Position numbers and translations under genes: made by a program
NCBI RefSeq assembly: GCF_025961315.1
Contig: NZ_JAOQNK010000001.1
Span: 4,774,001-4,838,000 of the forward strand
DNA: 64,000 nucleotides
DNA from: Sphingobacterium kitahiroshimense
GTDB taxonomy: Bacteria; Bacteroidota; Bacteroidia; Sphingobacteriales; Sphingobacteriaceae
Direction of reading: 5' to 3'
Shown: positions 34,563-44,256 of the stretch, in pieces
Layout of the letters: each line of letters starts with the position of its first letter
How positions within the stretch are numbered: the stretch's first letter is position 1
Notes under the pieces: model-generated
Told to the model about the DNA's origin: nothing
Database searches by the model: none
Seen by the model: only the letters and a program-made list of their open reading frames with translations

Positions 34563-34684
34563 CCTTCGCTTGTGAAACAAAAGAAAAATTCATTTCGTTT
34601 CTAAAGGTAGACGTAACAAGTATAGTTATGTTTCCCAAAGGACCAATAGCAGTAAGACTGAAAATAGTGTCCGGTGTGAATAGC
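34563..34684 (-). pseudogene. Fragment of an HxxxDG acyltransferase gene
   Basis: Immediately after the TPR stop codon, about 120 bases match the 3' part of the acyltransferase gene at 54452-54570 at roughly 80 percent identity by eye, including an exact CTGAAAATAGTGTCC. A 2-base insertion near 34573 breaks the frame, and neither end of the gene is present. It is a decayed piece of a paralogue of the polyketide-cluster acyltransferase. Confidence 0.8.
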
Positions 34685-35096
34685 ATTCAGGTGCCGAGTT
34701 ATTTTTATATCCTGATATAACAGAAGAGAGTCAAATTGAAAGTGCGATGAGGACTTACAAAGTGAATAGCAAGTGAATAGTAGGTTTACAAATGCCACTG
34801 TATAGCAACATCATTGTTTTTTTTAGCTTCATTTTGGCGAGAAAACAAAAATAAACAAGGTATTAAAGTTATCTTTTTCATATAGCTAAGTTAGCATATT
34901 TTTATAACATTGCTATCCAATTACGCTTACCTTCATTAAATGTGTGATCAGTTCATGATAAGGCTTAATTATGCTAAATCTTTCGATGGATTCAAAACCA
35001 GAATCTTGACCAAGATTATAGCTATAACATCATTTAATACATAGGCAAAAATATATTCATCAGAAATATCAATAATTTAAAAATCAGTATTATTTA
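34685..35096. other. AT-rich non-coding stretch within the scarred region
   Basis: No gene or recognisable remnant can be supported here. Stops are frequent in all frames. Confidence 0.4.
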
Positions 35097-35420
35097 AAAT
35101 GCACAACGGGTTATTACTAAATTTCTATACCAAGTAAAAGTATTAAGTGTTTCGTTCAAGTCATAAGACATCGCCACATCATATGCCCGCTTAGGATAGC
35201 TGTATGCCTTATAACCAATATTGATAATGGGATTTAACATACTAATATGCGACCTAACAATTTTGAAGCGTGTTCTACTCAGCAGTTACTCAGGTGTAGG
35301 TGCTCATTTTTTAACGCGACGAAGAGAACGCAAATAATTTCCTGTTTTCTTTAAGACAACCACAACAGAACCTGCTTTCCCGGAAACAGTCCCCTTAACG
35401 CCATTTTTGATGATTGCCAT
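35097..35420 (-). pseudogene. Degenerate DUF6266-like gene
   Basis: Starting at the ATG 35420, the minus strand reads MAIIKNGVKGTVSGKAGSVV, the typical N-terminus of the DUF6266 family found in Sphingobacterium and relatives. One missing base near 35338 shifts the frame, and in the restored frame a TGA and a TAA interrupt APTPE-LLSRTRFKIVRS. The sequence then continues as MLNPIINIGYKAYSYPKRA and is lost near 35100. The remaining part of the gene is absent. Confidence 0.7.
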
Positions 35421-35548
35421 AATTACCTGATTAGTTTACAGATAATCAAGATAAACATTAAAACGGGAACATCCTAATACCAAATTTTAGCTAATAGCAA
35501 TTTTTAATCAATTTTTAGACAGTAATCAGTCAATATTGATACAGTCTA

Positions 35549-35592
35549 CACTGAGTAATCACTGAGCAAGCACTGAACAAACACTGAACAAG
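35549..35592. repeat. Four tandem 11-bp direct repeats
   Basis: CACTGAGTAAT, CACTGAGCAAG, CACTGAACAAA and CACTGAACAAG lie head to tail from 35549 to 35592. They are non-coding and sit between the DUF6266 and hydrolase pseudogenes. The regular one-helical-turn spacing could bind a protein cooperatively; a simple slippage repeat is also possible. The rest of 35421-35654 shows no gene. Confidence 0.7.
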
Positions 35593-35654
35593 TAATGTTA
35601 AAAAGTATAATTTGTTAATCATCTGATCTTCGTTTGCTGCACCTAAAAATTAAA

Positions 35655-36188
35655 GAGAGGACCTACGTTTGTGTAAATACCAAAATAGGTTATGATTTCT
35701 GCTTGCTGGACTATCGGGGTTATGGTAAGAGTGGGGGAACAGTGACCAATCAGGAACAATTATACGACGATGTATAATTGATGTATGACACTTTAAAAGC
35801 CAAATATAGTGAAAACAGAATAGTGGTAATAGGGCAATCCATTGGGTCTGGAGCGGCATCATTCCTTAGTGCTCACAACCAGCCGAAAATGGTAATTTTA
35901 CAAGCCCCTTATTATTCAATAGCGGATTGGATACATCAGTTGGTACCAGCTCTTAAAATTGTAAATAACTCATTTAAGTTGGAAATTTATAGTTATTTGA
36001 AGAAAATAACCTACCAGTTAGTTCTGATACACGGAGATGCTGATGATGCTGTATATTATGGTTCCTCAAAGAAATTATCAAGATTTATAAAACCAACAGA
36101 TCGGTTTATCACCCTTCCTGGCGAAGGACATAATGATTTTACCAAAAATGAAACATATTTGACGTGGATAAAGAGACTGCTCAAGTAA
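35655..36188 (+). pseudogene. Alpha/beta hydrolase, 5'-truncated with a nonsense codon
   Basis: The open frame from about 35655 reads GYDFCLLDYRGYGKSGGTVT and QEQLYDDV, then TAA at 35775-35777, then continues in the same frame as LMYDTLKAKYS through to 36188. The downstream part has the nucleophile elbow GQSIGSGAA, the acid in HGDADDAV and the catalytic histidine in GEGHNDF. The N-terminal 70 or so residues of the family are missing. One C-to-T change (CAA to TAA) explains the internal stop. Confidence 0.78.
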
Positions 36189-36750
36189 CTATTCGATAGA
36201 TTATCCATCTTTTCTCCCCATAAGCTTAAAGTAACAATATGGAATCTATCAAAAAGATTAATGTAGCCCTACAGAAATCTTATGTGGCTATTTGTGACAT
36301 TAAAAGAACCATATTTAGTATGTCATCAATCTACCTGTTGTGAAATGAAAATGGGTGATTCTCTATAAAAACATGCTTCTACTTTCGTTGATTAGCCCTT
36401 TTTAACAAATTGCTTTTAATTTTTTATTGTCAGTCAGGATAGTGCAGGATGCTTAAGCTATATCGGATTTTTATATTTGAGGTAGCTAAAAAAAGCAACC
36501 CTTATACTTTTGATTATAAACAACTTATAGGTGCCTTTTATCCTGGGTCCTAATATCTTTAATAGAATATAGAATGAAAAACTTTAATAAAAAAGGAGGT
36601 TTAGGTATGGGAGAAGAATCGTACTAAGAACGAGCTTGAATAAAAAACCGATAGTGTTCTAGCACCATCGGTATGCATTTAAGGCCTTATTTTAAATTAA
36701 TAGAGAGCGTCTAAACTCTTAATCTTAAAACCATCAAACCTTGCAAAGTT
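36189..36750. other. Intergenic region before the SusC gene, with a minus-strand terminator-like hairpin
   Basis: ACCGATAGTG (36647-36656) pairs with CACCATCGGT (36663-36672), with one mismatch. On the minus strand the stem is followed by TTTTTT. No minus-strand gene ends here, so it looks like the leftover terminator of a lost gene. A 17-codon frame (36574-36627) is too short to support. The SusC promoter must lie here, but no good TAnnTTTG element with its partner was found. Confidence 0.4.
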
Positions 36751-39700
36751 ATGCAATATGATCAATTTAACAAAAAAATAACTGAGAATTTTACAGTCCA
36801 AAATTTATGTAGAACGCAGACTGAAAAAATTTCAAATCCGCTACTAGGACGTTCTAGTCTTTTGAAAGCATCATTATTATTGTCTGGAATATTTTCTATT
36901 CAACTGTCTCATATTCAAGCTTCAGTGGTGGGTTATTCGGGTCGTGTCTTTGATTTGGAGGAAAATCATGGAATGCTTTTTAATAGTAATTCAGCTAGAA
37001 TTACCCGTAGCAACATCCAAGAGCAAATTACTGTTAGCGGTATCGTACGTGATGCAAAAGGACTTCCTATCCCGGGTGTTACTATACAGGTCAAAGGTAC
37101 AGATGTTGCCACATCTACTGCTGAGGACGGGAGCTATGTCATAACTTTAAATAAAGGCCAAAGTTTGTCTTTTCGGAATATAGGTTATTCTAGCCAAGAA
37201 ATTGTGATTACAAAAGCAGGAGAGCAGCACGTTACACTAATCAGTATGTCACAAGACATCGATGAAGTTGTGGTGGTGGGATATGGTAGTCAACAGAAAA
37301 AGGATGTTACTGGATCTATCGCATCGGTATCGATGAATAATGTTCGGGGGCAAGCTATTGCTAGTCCTGATCAAGCCTTAACGGGCCAGATTTCAGGTGT
37401 TCAGGTAAGTACCTCCAATGGAACACCAGGAGGTGGTCCCAGGATTCGTATACGTGGAATTGGTGCTATCGGAGCAGGAGGATCGCCATTATATGTTATT
37501 GATGGATTTCCGGTTCCGTCTTCTTCAAGCGAACGCTCAAATCCTTTGACGGCAATAAATCCCAGTGATATCGAATCTATGACTGTATTAAAAGATGCAT
37601 CTGCAACAGCAATTTATGGATCGAGAGGTTCTAATGGTGTTATCTTGATCAATACGAAAAAGGGTACAGTTGGAAAATTGAAGATCAATGTTGCGGCGAG
37701 TTCAGGTATTCAGGAAGTACCAAAAAAAGGTCGTCCCAATATGATGAATGCTATGGAATTTGCTCAGTTTCGTAAAGAGGCTATAGAAGATAAAATCCGA
37801 TATGAGGAAGGTAGGGAGCCTACATTAAATGATATTCCAGAGGAATATCGTAATCCTGAAACTTTAGGGGCTGGTGTAGATTGGTATGATGCAGTTACCC
37901 GAATTGCACCAATGTCTGATTTTAATGTGAGTTTTAGTGGAGGGAATGAACAGATACGCTCTTTTGTTTCGGCAGGTTACCTGAATCAATCGGGGGTGAT
38001 GTTAAACACTGGTTTTGAAAGGTTTTCCGTCCGGGGTAATGTAGATGCCAATATCTCTAATAAATTAAAATTGGGGATGAATATTGCACCTACATTATCT
38101 TATCTCAAAGGAGGTGTTAGTGGGCAGGGTAGGGATGAATTTTTCGAAATTTCCACACCCGTTTCTACCATTTATAATGCAGATGGTACTTACAATCCAT
38201 ATATCGTTTCACCGGGTACTTTTGGGAACCCTAATCCAGTTATGTTCTTGAATGAACGTGTTGATAAAAGCAGCAAAATGAAAATTTTGATGAGTGCCTA
38301 TGCGGAGTATAGCATTCTTCCTAAACTAAAATTTAAGACAACTTTTAACGTTGATTATCAGGATGAAAGTGGTGAATACTTTCGACCTTCAACTCTAGCA
38401 AACCAAAATGCTCCAGGACCGTCGATTCCCAGTGGAAACTATACACGTGGTCAATATATCAATTGGGCAAATGAGAATACATTAACTTATGATTACAGTT
38501 CGGATAATGGTCATACAATAAGTGCGCTGGCGGGTTACTCCATTCAGTCCCAAAAAGATAAGTCGGCAGGGTTCAATGGGTCGCAATTCCCGGATGATGA
38601 TATTCAGACCTTAAATGCAGCGGCTAGGATCACAGGTGGTACGGGCATTGAAGATTGGGCATTAATCTCTTACTTGGCCCGTGTAAATTACACTTTTAAA
38701 GATAGATACATCCTGACCGCATCTTTCCGTTCGGATGGTTCTTCGAGATTTGGTAAAGATAATCGATGGGGGTCGTTTCCATCTGTTGCACTAGGCTGGC
38801 GGCTGTCAGAAGAAAAATTCTTAAAAGATGCGACTTGGGTTGATGAATTGAAACTTAGAGCATCATACGGTAGAAGTGGTAATTTCAATATTTCTAATTA
38901 TGCGCCATTAAGTAGTATTGGAACGGGTAATTATGTCTTTGGTGGTAGTTTGGCACCAGGTCGTATTATGAACAGCTTAGGTAATAGTTTCTTAGGTTGG
39001 GAAAAGATGAAAGAGTTAAATGTAGGTTTAGATTTTGCGACTTTAAATAACCGTCTGACAATTGCAGCAAACTACTACAAGCGTAATACTTTAGACTTAT
39101 TGTTAAATACGCCGATTCCCCAGTCCTCTGGTTTTTCTTCTGTAACAGAAAACCGAGGGGATGTTGAAAATACCGGTTTTGAATTTTCCGTGAGTTCCAT
39201 CAATATTACCAATGATAACTTTAAATGGAATACTGATTTCAACATTTCTTTCAATAGGAATAAAGTGATTGCTTTAGGAAGAAGCACTGATCCGATTTTC
39301 TCTGGGGCAAGTTCGGAAGGTAACTTTACTAATGTTACCCGAATCGGACAGCCTGTTGGTATGATCATCGGCTATGTGGTTGATGGAATTTATCAAAATC
39401 AAGCTGACCTAGAGAAATATGCTTCATTTCCAGGGGCTATTCCAGGCAATCTTCGGATGCGGGATGTGAATGGTGATGGAGAGATTACACCGAACGATGA
39501 TTTTGACGTCATAGGCAATCCGTATCCTGATTTTACATGGGGTATGACCAATACATTTTCTTTTAAAAATTTCGACCTGCGTGTGCTGATGGTCGGATCA
39601 ATGGGACAAGAGATGTTGCATGCCACGCGTTTTTACACGGATAATATTGATGGGGTTTTTAATGTACGTAAAGAGGTGGCAGATCGTTGGAGGTCTGAAG

Positions 39701-40038
39701 CAAATCCTGGTAGTGGATTAGTTCCGACTACAAATGGTACAGGCAGGGGCCGTGTTATGTATCGCGATACGCATTCCTTGTTTATAGAGAAAACGGATTA
39801 TGTATGGATCCGTAATATCAATTTCGGTTATACATTTCCTAAAAGTATAAAGGGAGTTATCAAGGACATTCGAGTCTATGGAAATATTCAAAATCCTTTC
39901 TTGATTACGGGGTATGATGGTAATCCAGAAGGGACCAACATTAATAGAGGTGATATTAGTCCATTGGTGCAAGGACTTGACTACTCTGCTTATCCAGTTC
40001 CAAGAATCTATACACTCGGATTAAATTTCAATTTTTAA
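36751..40038 (+). CDS. SusC/RagA-type TonB-linked outer membrane protein
   Basis: A 1095-residue outer-membrane transporter for glycans. The start adds an unusual 35-residue hydrophilic segment before the hydrophobic signal region (about 36-57); an internal start is possible. Next come a carboxypeptidase-regulatory domain (about 95-170, VSGIVRDAKGLPIPGVTIQVKG), a TonB-box-like DEVVVVGYG, a plug with YVIDGFPV and SATAIYGSRGSNGVI, and a large barrel ending GLNFNF. It forms the channel, with the SusD lipoprotein 10 bases downstream as its lid. It is the first gene of the carbohydrate operon. Confidence 0.95.
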   Translation: MQYDQFNKKITENFTVQNLCRTQTEKISNPLLGRSSLLKASLLLSGIFSIQLSHIQASVVGYSGRVFDLEENHGMLFNSNSARITRSNIQEQITVSGIVRDAKGLPIPGVTIQVKGTDVATSTAEDGSYVITLNKGQSLSFRNIGYSSQEIVITKAGEQHVTLISMSQDIDEVVVVGYGSQQKKDVTGSIASVSMNNVRGQAIASPDQALTGQISGVQVSTSNGTPGGGPRIRIRGIGAIGAGGSPLYVIDGFPVPSSSSERSNPLTAINPSDIESMTVLKDASATAIYGSRGSNGVILINTKKGTVGKLKINVAASSGIQEVPKKGRPNMMNAMEFAQFRKEAIEDKIRYEEGREPTLNDIPEEYRNPETLGAGVDWYDAVTRIAPMSDFNVSFSGGNEQIRSFVSAGYLNQSGVMLNTGFERFSVRGNVDANISNKLKLGMNIAPTLSYLKGGVSGQGRDEFFEISTPVSTIYNADGTYNPYIVSPGTFGNPNPVMFLNERVDKSSKMKILMSAYAEYSILPKLKFKTTFNVDYQDESGEYFRPSTLANQNAPGPSIPSGNYTRGQYINWANENTLTYDYSSDNGHTISALAGYSIQSQKDKSAGFNGSQFPDDDIQTLNAAARITGGTGIEDWALISYLARVNYTFKDRYILTASFRSDGSSRFGKDNRWGSFPSVALGWRLSEEKFLKDATWVDELKLRASYGRSGNFNISNYAPLSSIGTGNYVFGGSLAPGRIMNSLGNSFLGWEKMKELNVGLDFATLNNRLTIAANYYKRNTLDLLLNTPIPQSSGFSSVTENRGDVENTGFEFSVSSINITNDNFKWNTDFNISFNRNKVIALGRSTDPIFSGASSEGNFTNVTRIGQPVGMIIGYVVDGIYQNQADLEKYASFPGAIPGNLRMRDVNGDGEITPNDDFDVIGNPYPDFTWGMTNTFSFKNFDLRVLMVGSMGQEMLHATRFYTDNIDGVFNVRKEVADRWRSEANPGSGLVPTTNGTGRGRVMYRDTHSLFIEKTDYVWIRNINFGYTFPKSIKGVIKDIRVYGNIQNPFLITGYDGNPEGTNINRGDISPLVQGLDYSAYPVPRIYTLGLNFNF

Positions 40039-40048
40039 GTCTACTGTT

Positions 40049-41530
40049 ATGAATATAAAATATATTTTATTGAGTTTGGGACTACTAAGCTTCTCCTCAT
40101 GTAATCACCTATTAGATGTTAAACCATATACATTTTCCAGCGGTGATAATTATTATGAAAATGAAGGACAAGTCCTTCGCGCTGTGAACGGGGTCTATGG
40201 CCGCTTACAAGGTTTGTACACCAGTGATTTTTGGGCGATGACTGAAATGGTTGCTGATAATACCAACTATCAATATGATGAAACCGATAGAGGGGCGCAA
40301 CAAAGGGAAGAGATAGATGAATTTTTGATAACCTCTTCAAATAATTATATCAATACTGTATGGGCAACATTATACAGTGTTATACAAGAGTCTAATGTTA
40401 TCCTTAGCCGAATTGATCAGGTTTCTTTTGCCGACGAAGGTTTGAAAAAGCGATATATAGGTGAAGTGAAGTTTTTACAGGCTTTCACCTACTTTCATTT
40501 GGTACGCTTATTCGGAGAAATTCCATTACACACGAAGGAAGTTGCGAATCCAACGGATGCTTTTACCAAAGGTAAGGCATCGGTCGAAGAAGTATACGGT
40601 GTAATTATACAACATGCTAAGGATGCAGTTGCAAATCTACCAAATAGCTATGATAAGAATAATGCCGGACGTATTACTAAGGGCGCTGCTTTAACGCTAT
40701 TGGGTGAGGTATACTTAACAAGAAAGCAATTTGCTGAAGCTGCTTCTGCTTTTCAGGAAGTCACGCAATTGGGCTATGCTTTATTGCCTGATTATGCCAA
40801 CTGTTTCAACCCGAATAATAAAAATAATGAGGAGTCTGTCTTTGAAGTGCAATATGATCAATCTGTTGAAGGTGAGAATAGTAATTTTATTTATATGTTC
40901 GGACCCCGAAATGGCAAGTTGAAGTTAGTGGGGTATTCTGGAAATCTTGGTGGATCTAATATTCCAACGCCAAGTATATATAACCTATATGAAGCGGGGG
41001 ATTTGCGGAAGGATAAATCAATAGCCTTGTTCGATGATCCTTCAAATGCGTCCTATCAAGAGGCAATCGCTTTTGGTGGAAAAATGCCCTTCATCAAGAA
41101 ATTTTATCATGCACCTTATATTGAAGATGGACGGTCCAATGAGAACTGGCCAGTATACCGATATGGGTATGTCTTATTGATGTTGGCAGAGGCGCAAAAT
41201 GAGTCTGGGGTTGGAAATCCTTATCTAAACTTAAACTTGGTACGTAAACGAGCAGGATTGGAACCTTTATCAGGTTTGACCAAGGAAGGTTTACGGGATG
41301 CTATTGCAAAGGAACAGCGTGTCGAGGTTGCTTTTGAGAGCCATAGATGGTACCAGTTGTTACGTATGGGAAAGGCGGAAGAAGTCTTAAATGCTCACGG
41401 AGTGGAAGAGAAAAAACGTCTTTCGCGCTTAAGCTCGGCTTCCTATAATGTGCAGCCCTTTAAGTTATTGTTTCCTATTCCACAGCGTGAAGTGCTAACC
41501 AATGGGATTTCACAAAACACGGGGTATTAA
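40049..41530 (+). CDS. SusD/RagB family nutrient-binding lipoprotein
   Basis: A 493-residue surface lipoprotein (lipobox SSCN, Cys about residue 18) that binds the glycan and closes the SusC channel. It has the SusD opening LLDVKPYTFSSGDNYY, the TPR-like helical core with GEVKFLQAFTYFHLVRLFG and the C-terminal YGYVLLMLAEAQN and ALESHRW-like motif (VAFESHRWYQLLRMG). It pairs with the preceding SusC. Confidence 0.95.
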   Translation: MNIKYILLSLGLLSFSSCNHLLDVKPYTFSSGDNYYENEGQVLRAVNGVYGRLQGLYTSDFWAMTEMVADNTNYQYDETDRGAQQREEIDEFLITSSNNYINTVWATLYSVIQESNVILSRIDQVSFADEGLKKRYIGEVKFLQAFTYFHLVRLFGEIPLHTKEVANPTDAFTKGKASVEEVYGVIIQHAKDAVANLPNSYDKNNAGRITKGAALTLLGEVYLTRKQFAEAASAFQEVTQLGYALLPDYANCFNPNNKNNEESVFEVQYDQSVEGENSNFIYMFGPRNGKLKLVGYSGNLGGSNIPTPSIYNLYEAGDLRKDKSIALFDDPSNASYQEAIAFGGKMPFIKKFYHAPYIEDGRSNENWPVYRYGYVLLMLAEAQNESGVGNPYLNLNLVRKRAGLEPLSGLTKEGLRDAIAKEQRVEVAFESHRWYQLLRMGKAEEVLNAHGVEEKKRLSRLSSASYNVQPFKLLFPIPQREVLTNGISQNTGY

Positions 41531-41574
41531 TCCATGATCTAAATCAAAACAATATATCAGCTTAACAAATAACA

Positions 41575-44256
41575 ATGAGAAAAATTAATAACATGCAGCT
41601 CGTGTTGTTTGCCATTTTCCTGCTCATTTTGGCGGGGGCATGTCGTGAACAAATTAAAGATGAAGGTACTAAGGATGAGAATCCGAAGACTAAGAAAATT
41701 GTTTTACCTGAGGGTTTTGCAGTAGATCATATCTATAGCCCGTCGGATAATAAACAGGGATCATGGGTCGCGATGACCTTTGATGATAAGGGGAGGATGA
41801 TTACCTCGGATCAGTATGGAGCATTGTTCCGTATCGAATTGCCACCTATAGGTTCAGATAGTACGATGAAACCTAAGATTGAAAAGTTAGATTTTCCATT
41901 AGATAATCCGGCTGATACTAGTTCGACGAAAGTAGGAATTGGATTTGCTCAAGGTTTGTTATGGGCCCACAACAGTCTATATGTGGTGGTGAACCATAAT
42001 CCGGATGAGCAGCTTTCGAAAGGTAGTGGTTTGTACCGTTTACAGGATACAAATCAGGATGATAAGCTGGATAAGATTACACAATTATTGGCCTTAAATG
42101 GTGAGGGTGAACATGGACCGCATAGTGTTGTGCTTGGACCTGATTCGGCGATATATTTAATTGCGGGTAATCATACTGATTTGCCCAAGATGGATGCCTA
42201 TCGTTTACCCTCAAACTGGCATCACGATAATTTGTTACCTCATATCGTAGATCCACAGGGTCATGCCACCGATCGTAAAGAACCGGGGGGCTGGATTGCT
42301 AAAACTGATCCTGAAGGTAAGCACTGGGAGATGATTAGTGGTGGGTATCGAAATCCGTTTGATATTACTTTTAATGATGATGGCGAAATGTTTACCTACG
42401 ATTCGGATATGGAATGGGATTTTGGGATGCCTTGGTATCGCCCAACAAGGATCTGTCATGTAACAAGTGGTGCTGAGTACGGATGGAGGACTGGTAATGC
42501 CAAATGGGATCCCAGTTACCCCGATAACCTACCGGGTACGCTGAATATCGGACAGGGCTCGCCAACGAATCTTCTCTATGCAAGCAAAGCGAAATTTCCG
42601 GATAAGTATAGAAATAGTCTTCTGGCATTTGACTGGAGTTTTGGTATTATCTATTCTGTTCAGTTAACACCAAAAGGAGCGACTTATGAGGCAAAAGCGG
42701 AAGAATTTATATCGGGATCTCCACTTGCATTGACATCTGGAGAGATTGGGCCTGATGGTGCTTTATACTTTTTGACAGGGGGGAGAAAGTTGGAGTCTGA
42801 TCTTTATCGCGTGTATTATAAGGGACATGCTGATATTGAGCCTAAGAAAACGAAAAATGAAATTCCTAAGGGGATTGCCTTGCGTCGCGAGATTGAACAA
42901 TTTCATAAACCATCTGCACCAGGCACTGCTGAGAAAGTGTGGAAATACCTTGGTGATCCAGATCGTTTTATTCGTTATGCAGCACGCATTGCAGTGGAGC
43001 ATCAACCCGTGGATACATGGAAGCATCTTGTTTTTCAGGAAAAAAATGTACTCCGTCTCACCGAAGCGATGTTGGCTCTGGCCAGAAATGGAGATCAATC
43101 TTTACAAGCAGAAATGTTTAATAAGCTGGCAACTATTGACATTAGGAAGCTTCCGCAACAGATGCTTTTAAATCTCTTGCGTGTTTATGAGGTCAGTATA
43201 GCTCGAATGGGGACACCTGTTGAATCGCAACGTATTCTACTTTCGGAGCGATTAGCGGGTTTATATCCTTCGAAGATAAACCTTGTCAATCGTGAACTGG
43301 GAAAAGTATTGGTAGCTATTGGCGATGCGAGTGTTGTACCTAAGACTGTACCATTACTATACTCAGCAAAGGATGATTCGACCAATACCAGTTTTATGAG
43401 TTCTTCCAATCTTATTTTGCGTAATCCACAGTATGGTCTGGATATCGCTGACATGTTGGCCAATATTCCTCCTGCGCAACAGATATTTTTAGCAACGATG
43501 TTGAGTTCTGCACATACGGGTTGGACCCCAGAATTGCATGATGAATATTTCAAGTGGTTCTATAAAGGTTTTGGTTACAAAGGAGGCAATAGCTACATCG
43601 GATTTATTGATAAAGCCCGAAAAATTGCACTGAGTCATGTAAATAAGGATAAATTGGCCTATTACAGTAAGATTTCTGGTGATTCATTGGTTAATCAATC
43701 GGGTAATAGACTAGCCGAAAAAGTTCAGAATGCCAAAGGGCCAGGAAGAGATTGGAAGATCGATACAGCGCTCAAATATATTAATGATAATACTGAGATA
43801 CGTGATTTCAAACGAGGGGGTGAGCTTTTTGTTGCCTTGCGCTGTGCTTCTTGCCATACTATGAAAGGTTCGGGTGGTTCGGTTGGACCTGATCTTACTC
43901 AACTGGGAACACGTTTCTCTCCTAAAGATATGTTGGAAGCGATGATTGAACCTAGCAAAGTGATTTCTGATCAATATGAATCTAAAGTTTTTCATCTGAA
44001 AGATGGAACTAAGCAAATGGGACGACTGATGGGTGAAAGTGAAAAGAGTTATACCATTTCGCAAAATCCTTATGCACCGCAGTTAACGAAGGAAATTGCA
44101 AAAAAAGATGTTCAGGACATCAAAGTCTCCGAAGTATCCATTATGCCTCCAGGGACTTTAAATGTCTTGAATCCTGAGGAACTACGGGATCTAATGGCAT
44201 ACCTCATGTCGGGAGGAAATGAGAATAGTGATGTATATAAAAAGAAAAATAAATAA
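41575..44256 (+). CDS. Lipoprotein with sugar-dehydrogenase-like propeller and C-terminal cytochrome c domain
   Basis: An 893-residue lipoprotein (lipobox AGAC). Residues about 35-430 form a PQQ/glucose-sorbosone-dehydrogenase-like beta-propeller of the putative membrane-bound dehydrogenase type. About 450-720 are helical and HEAT-like. About 755-885 form a haem-binding domain with one CASCH haem site, GSVGPDLTQLG and an axial-ligand-type methionine. Such proteins are proposed to oxidise sugars or alcohols in the periplasm and pass electrons to haem. In this operon it could supply the oxidised (keto) sugar used by the downstream enzymes. It overlaps the DUF4432 gene by 38 bases as annotated. 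Confidence 0.82.
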   Translation: MRKINNMQLVLFAIFLLILAGACREQIKDEGTKDENPKTKKIVLPEGFAVDHIYSPSDNKQGSWVAMTFDDKGRMITSDQYGALFRIELPPIGSDSTMKPKIEKLDFPLDNPADTSSTKVGIGFAQGLLWAHNSLYVVVNHNPDEQLSKGSGLYRLQDTNQDDKLDKITQLLALNGEGEHGPHSVVLGPDSAIYLIAGNHTDLPKMDAYRLPSNWHHDNLLPHIVDPQGHATDRKEPGGWIAKTDPEGKHWEMISGGYRNPFDITFNDDGEMFTYDSDMEWDFGMPWYRPTRICHVTSGAEYGWRTGNAKWDPSYPDNLPGTLNIGQGSPTNLLYASKAKFPDKYRNSLLAFDWSFGIIYSVQLTPKGATYEAKAEEFISGSPLALTSGEIGPDGALYFLTGGRKLESDLYRVYYKGHADIEPKKTKNEIPKGIALRREIEQFHKPSAPGTAEKVWKYLGDPDRFIRYAARIAVEHQPVDTWKHLVFQEKNVLRLTEAMLALARNGDQSLQAEMFNKLATIDIRKLPQQMLLNLLRVYEVSIARMGTPVESQRILLSERLAGLYPSKINLVNRELGKVLVAIGDASVVPKTVPLLYSAKDDSTNTSFMSSSNLILRNPQYGLDIADMLANIPPAQQIFLATMLSSAHTGWTPELHDEYFKWFYKGFGYKGGNSYIGFIDKARKIALSHVNKDKLAYYSKISGDSLVNQSGNRLAEKVQNAKGPGRDWKIDTALKYINDNTEIRDFKRGGELFVALRCASCHTMKGSGGSVGPDLTQLGTRFSPKDMLEAMIEPSKVISDQYESKVFHLKDGTKQMGRLMGESEKSYTISQNPYAPQLTKEIAKKDVQDIKVSEVSIMPPGTLNVLNPEELRDLMAYLMSGGNENSDVYKKKNK

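Noticed and set aside
35549..35592. CRISPR array
   Set aside because: Repeat unit is 11 bp with no spacers, and no cas genes are present.
36574..36627. 17-codon frame with a GGAGG-like stretch, resembling a peptide precursor
   Set aside because: Too short to distinguish from chance; no maturation enzyme nearby and the GGAGG is inside the frame.
31492..36750. Intact insertion sequence or integrase
   Set aside because: No transposase or recombinase sequence was found anywhere in the window.
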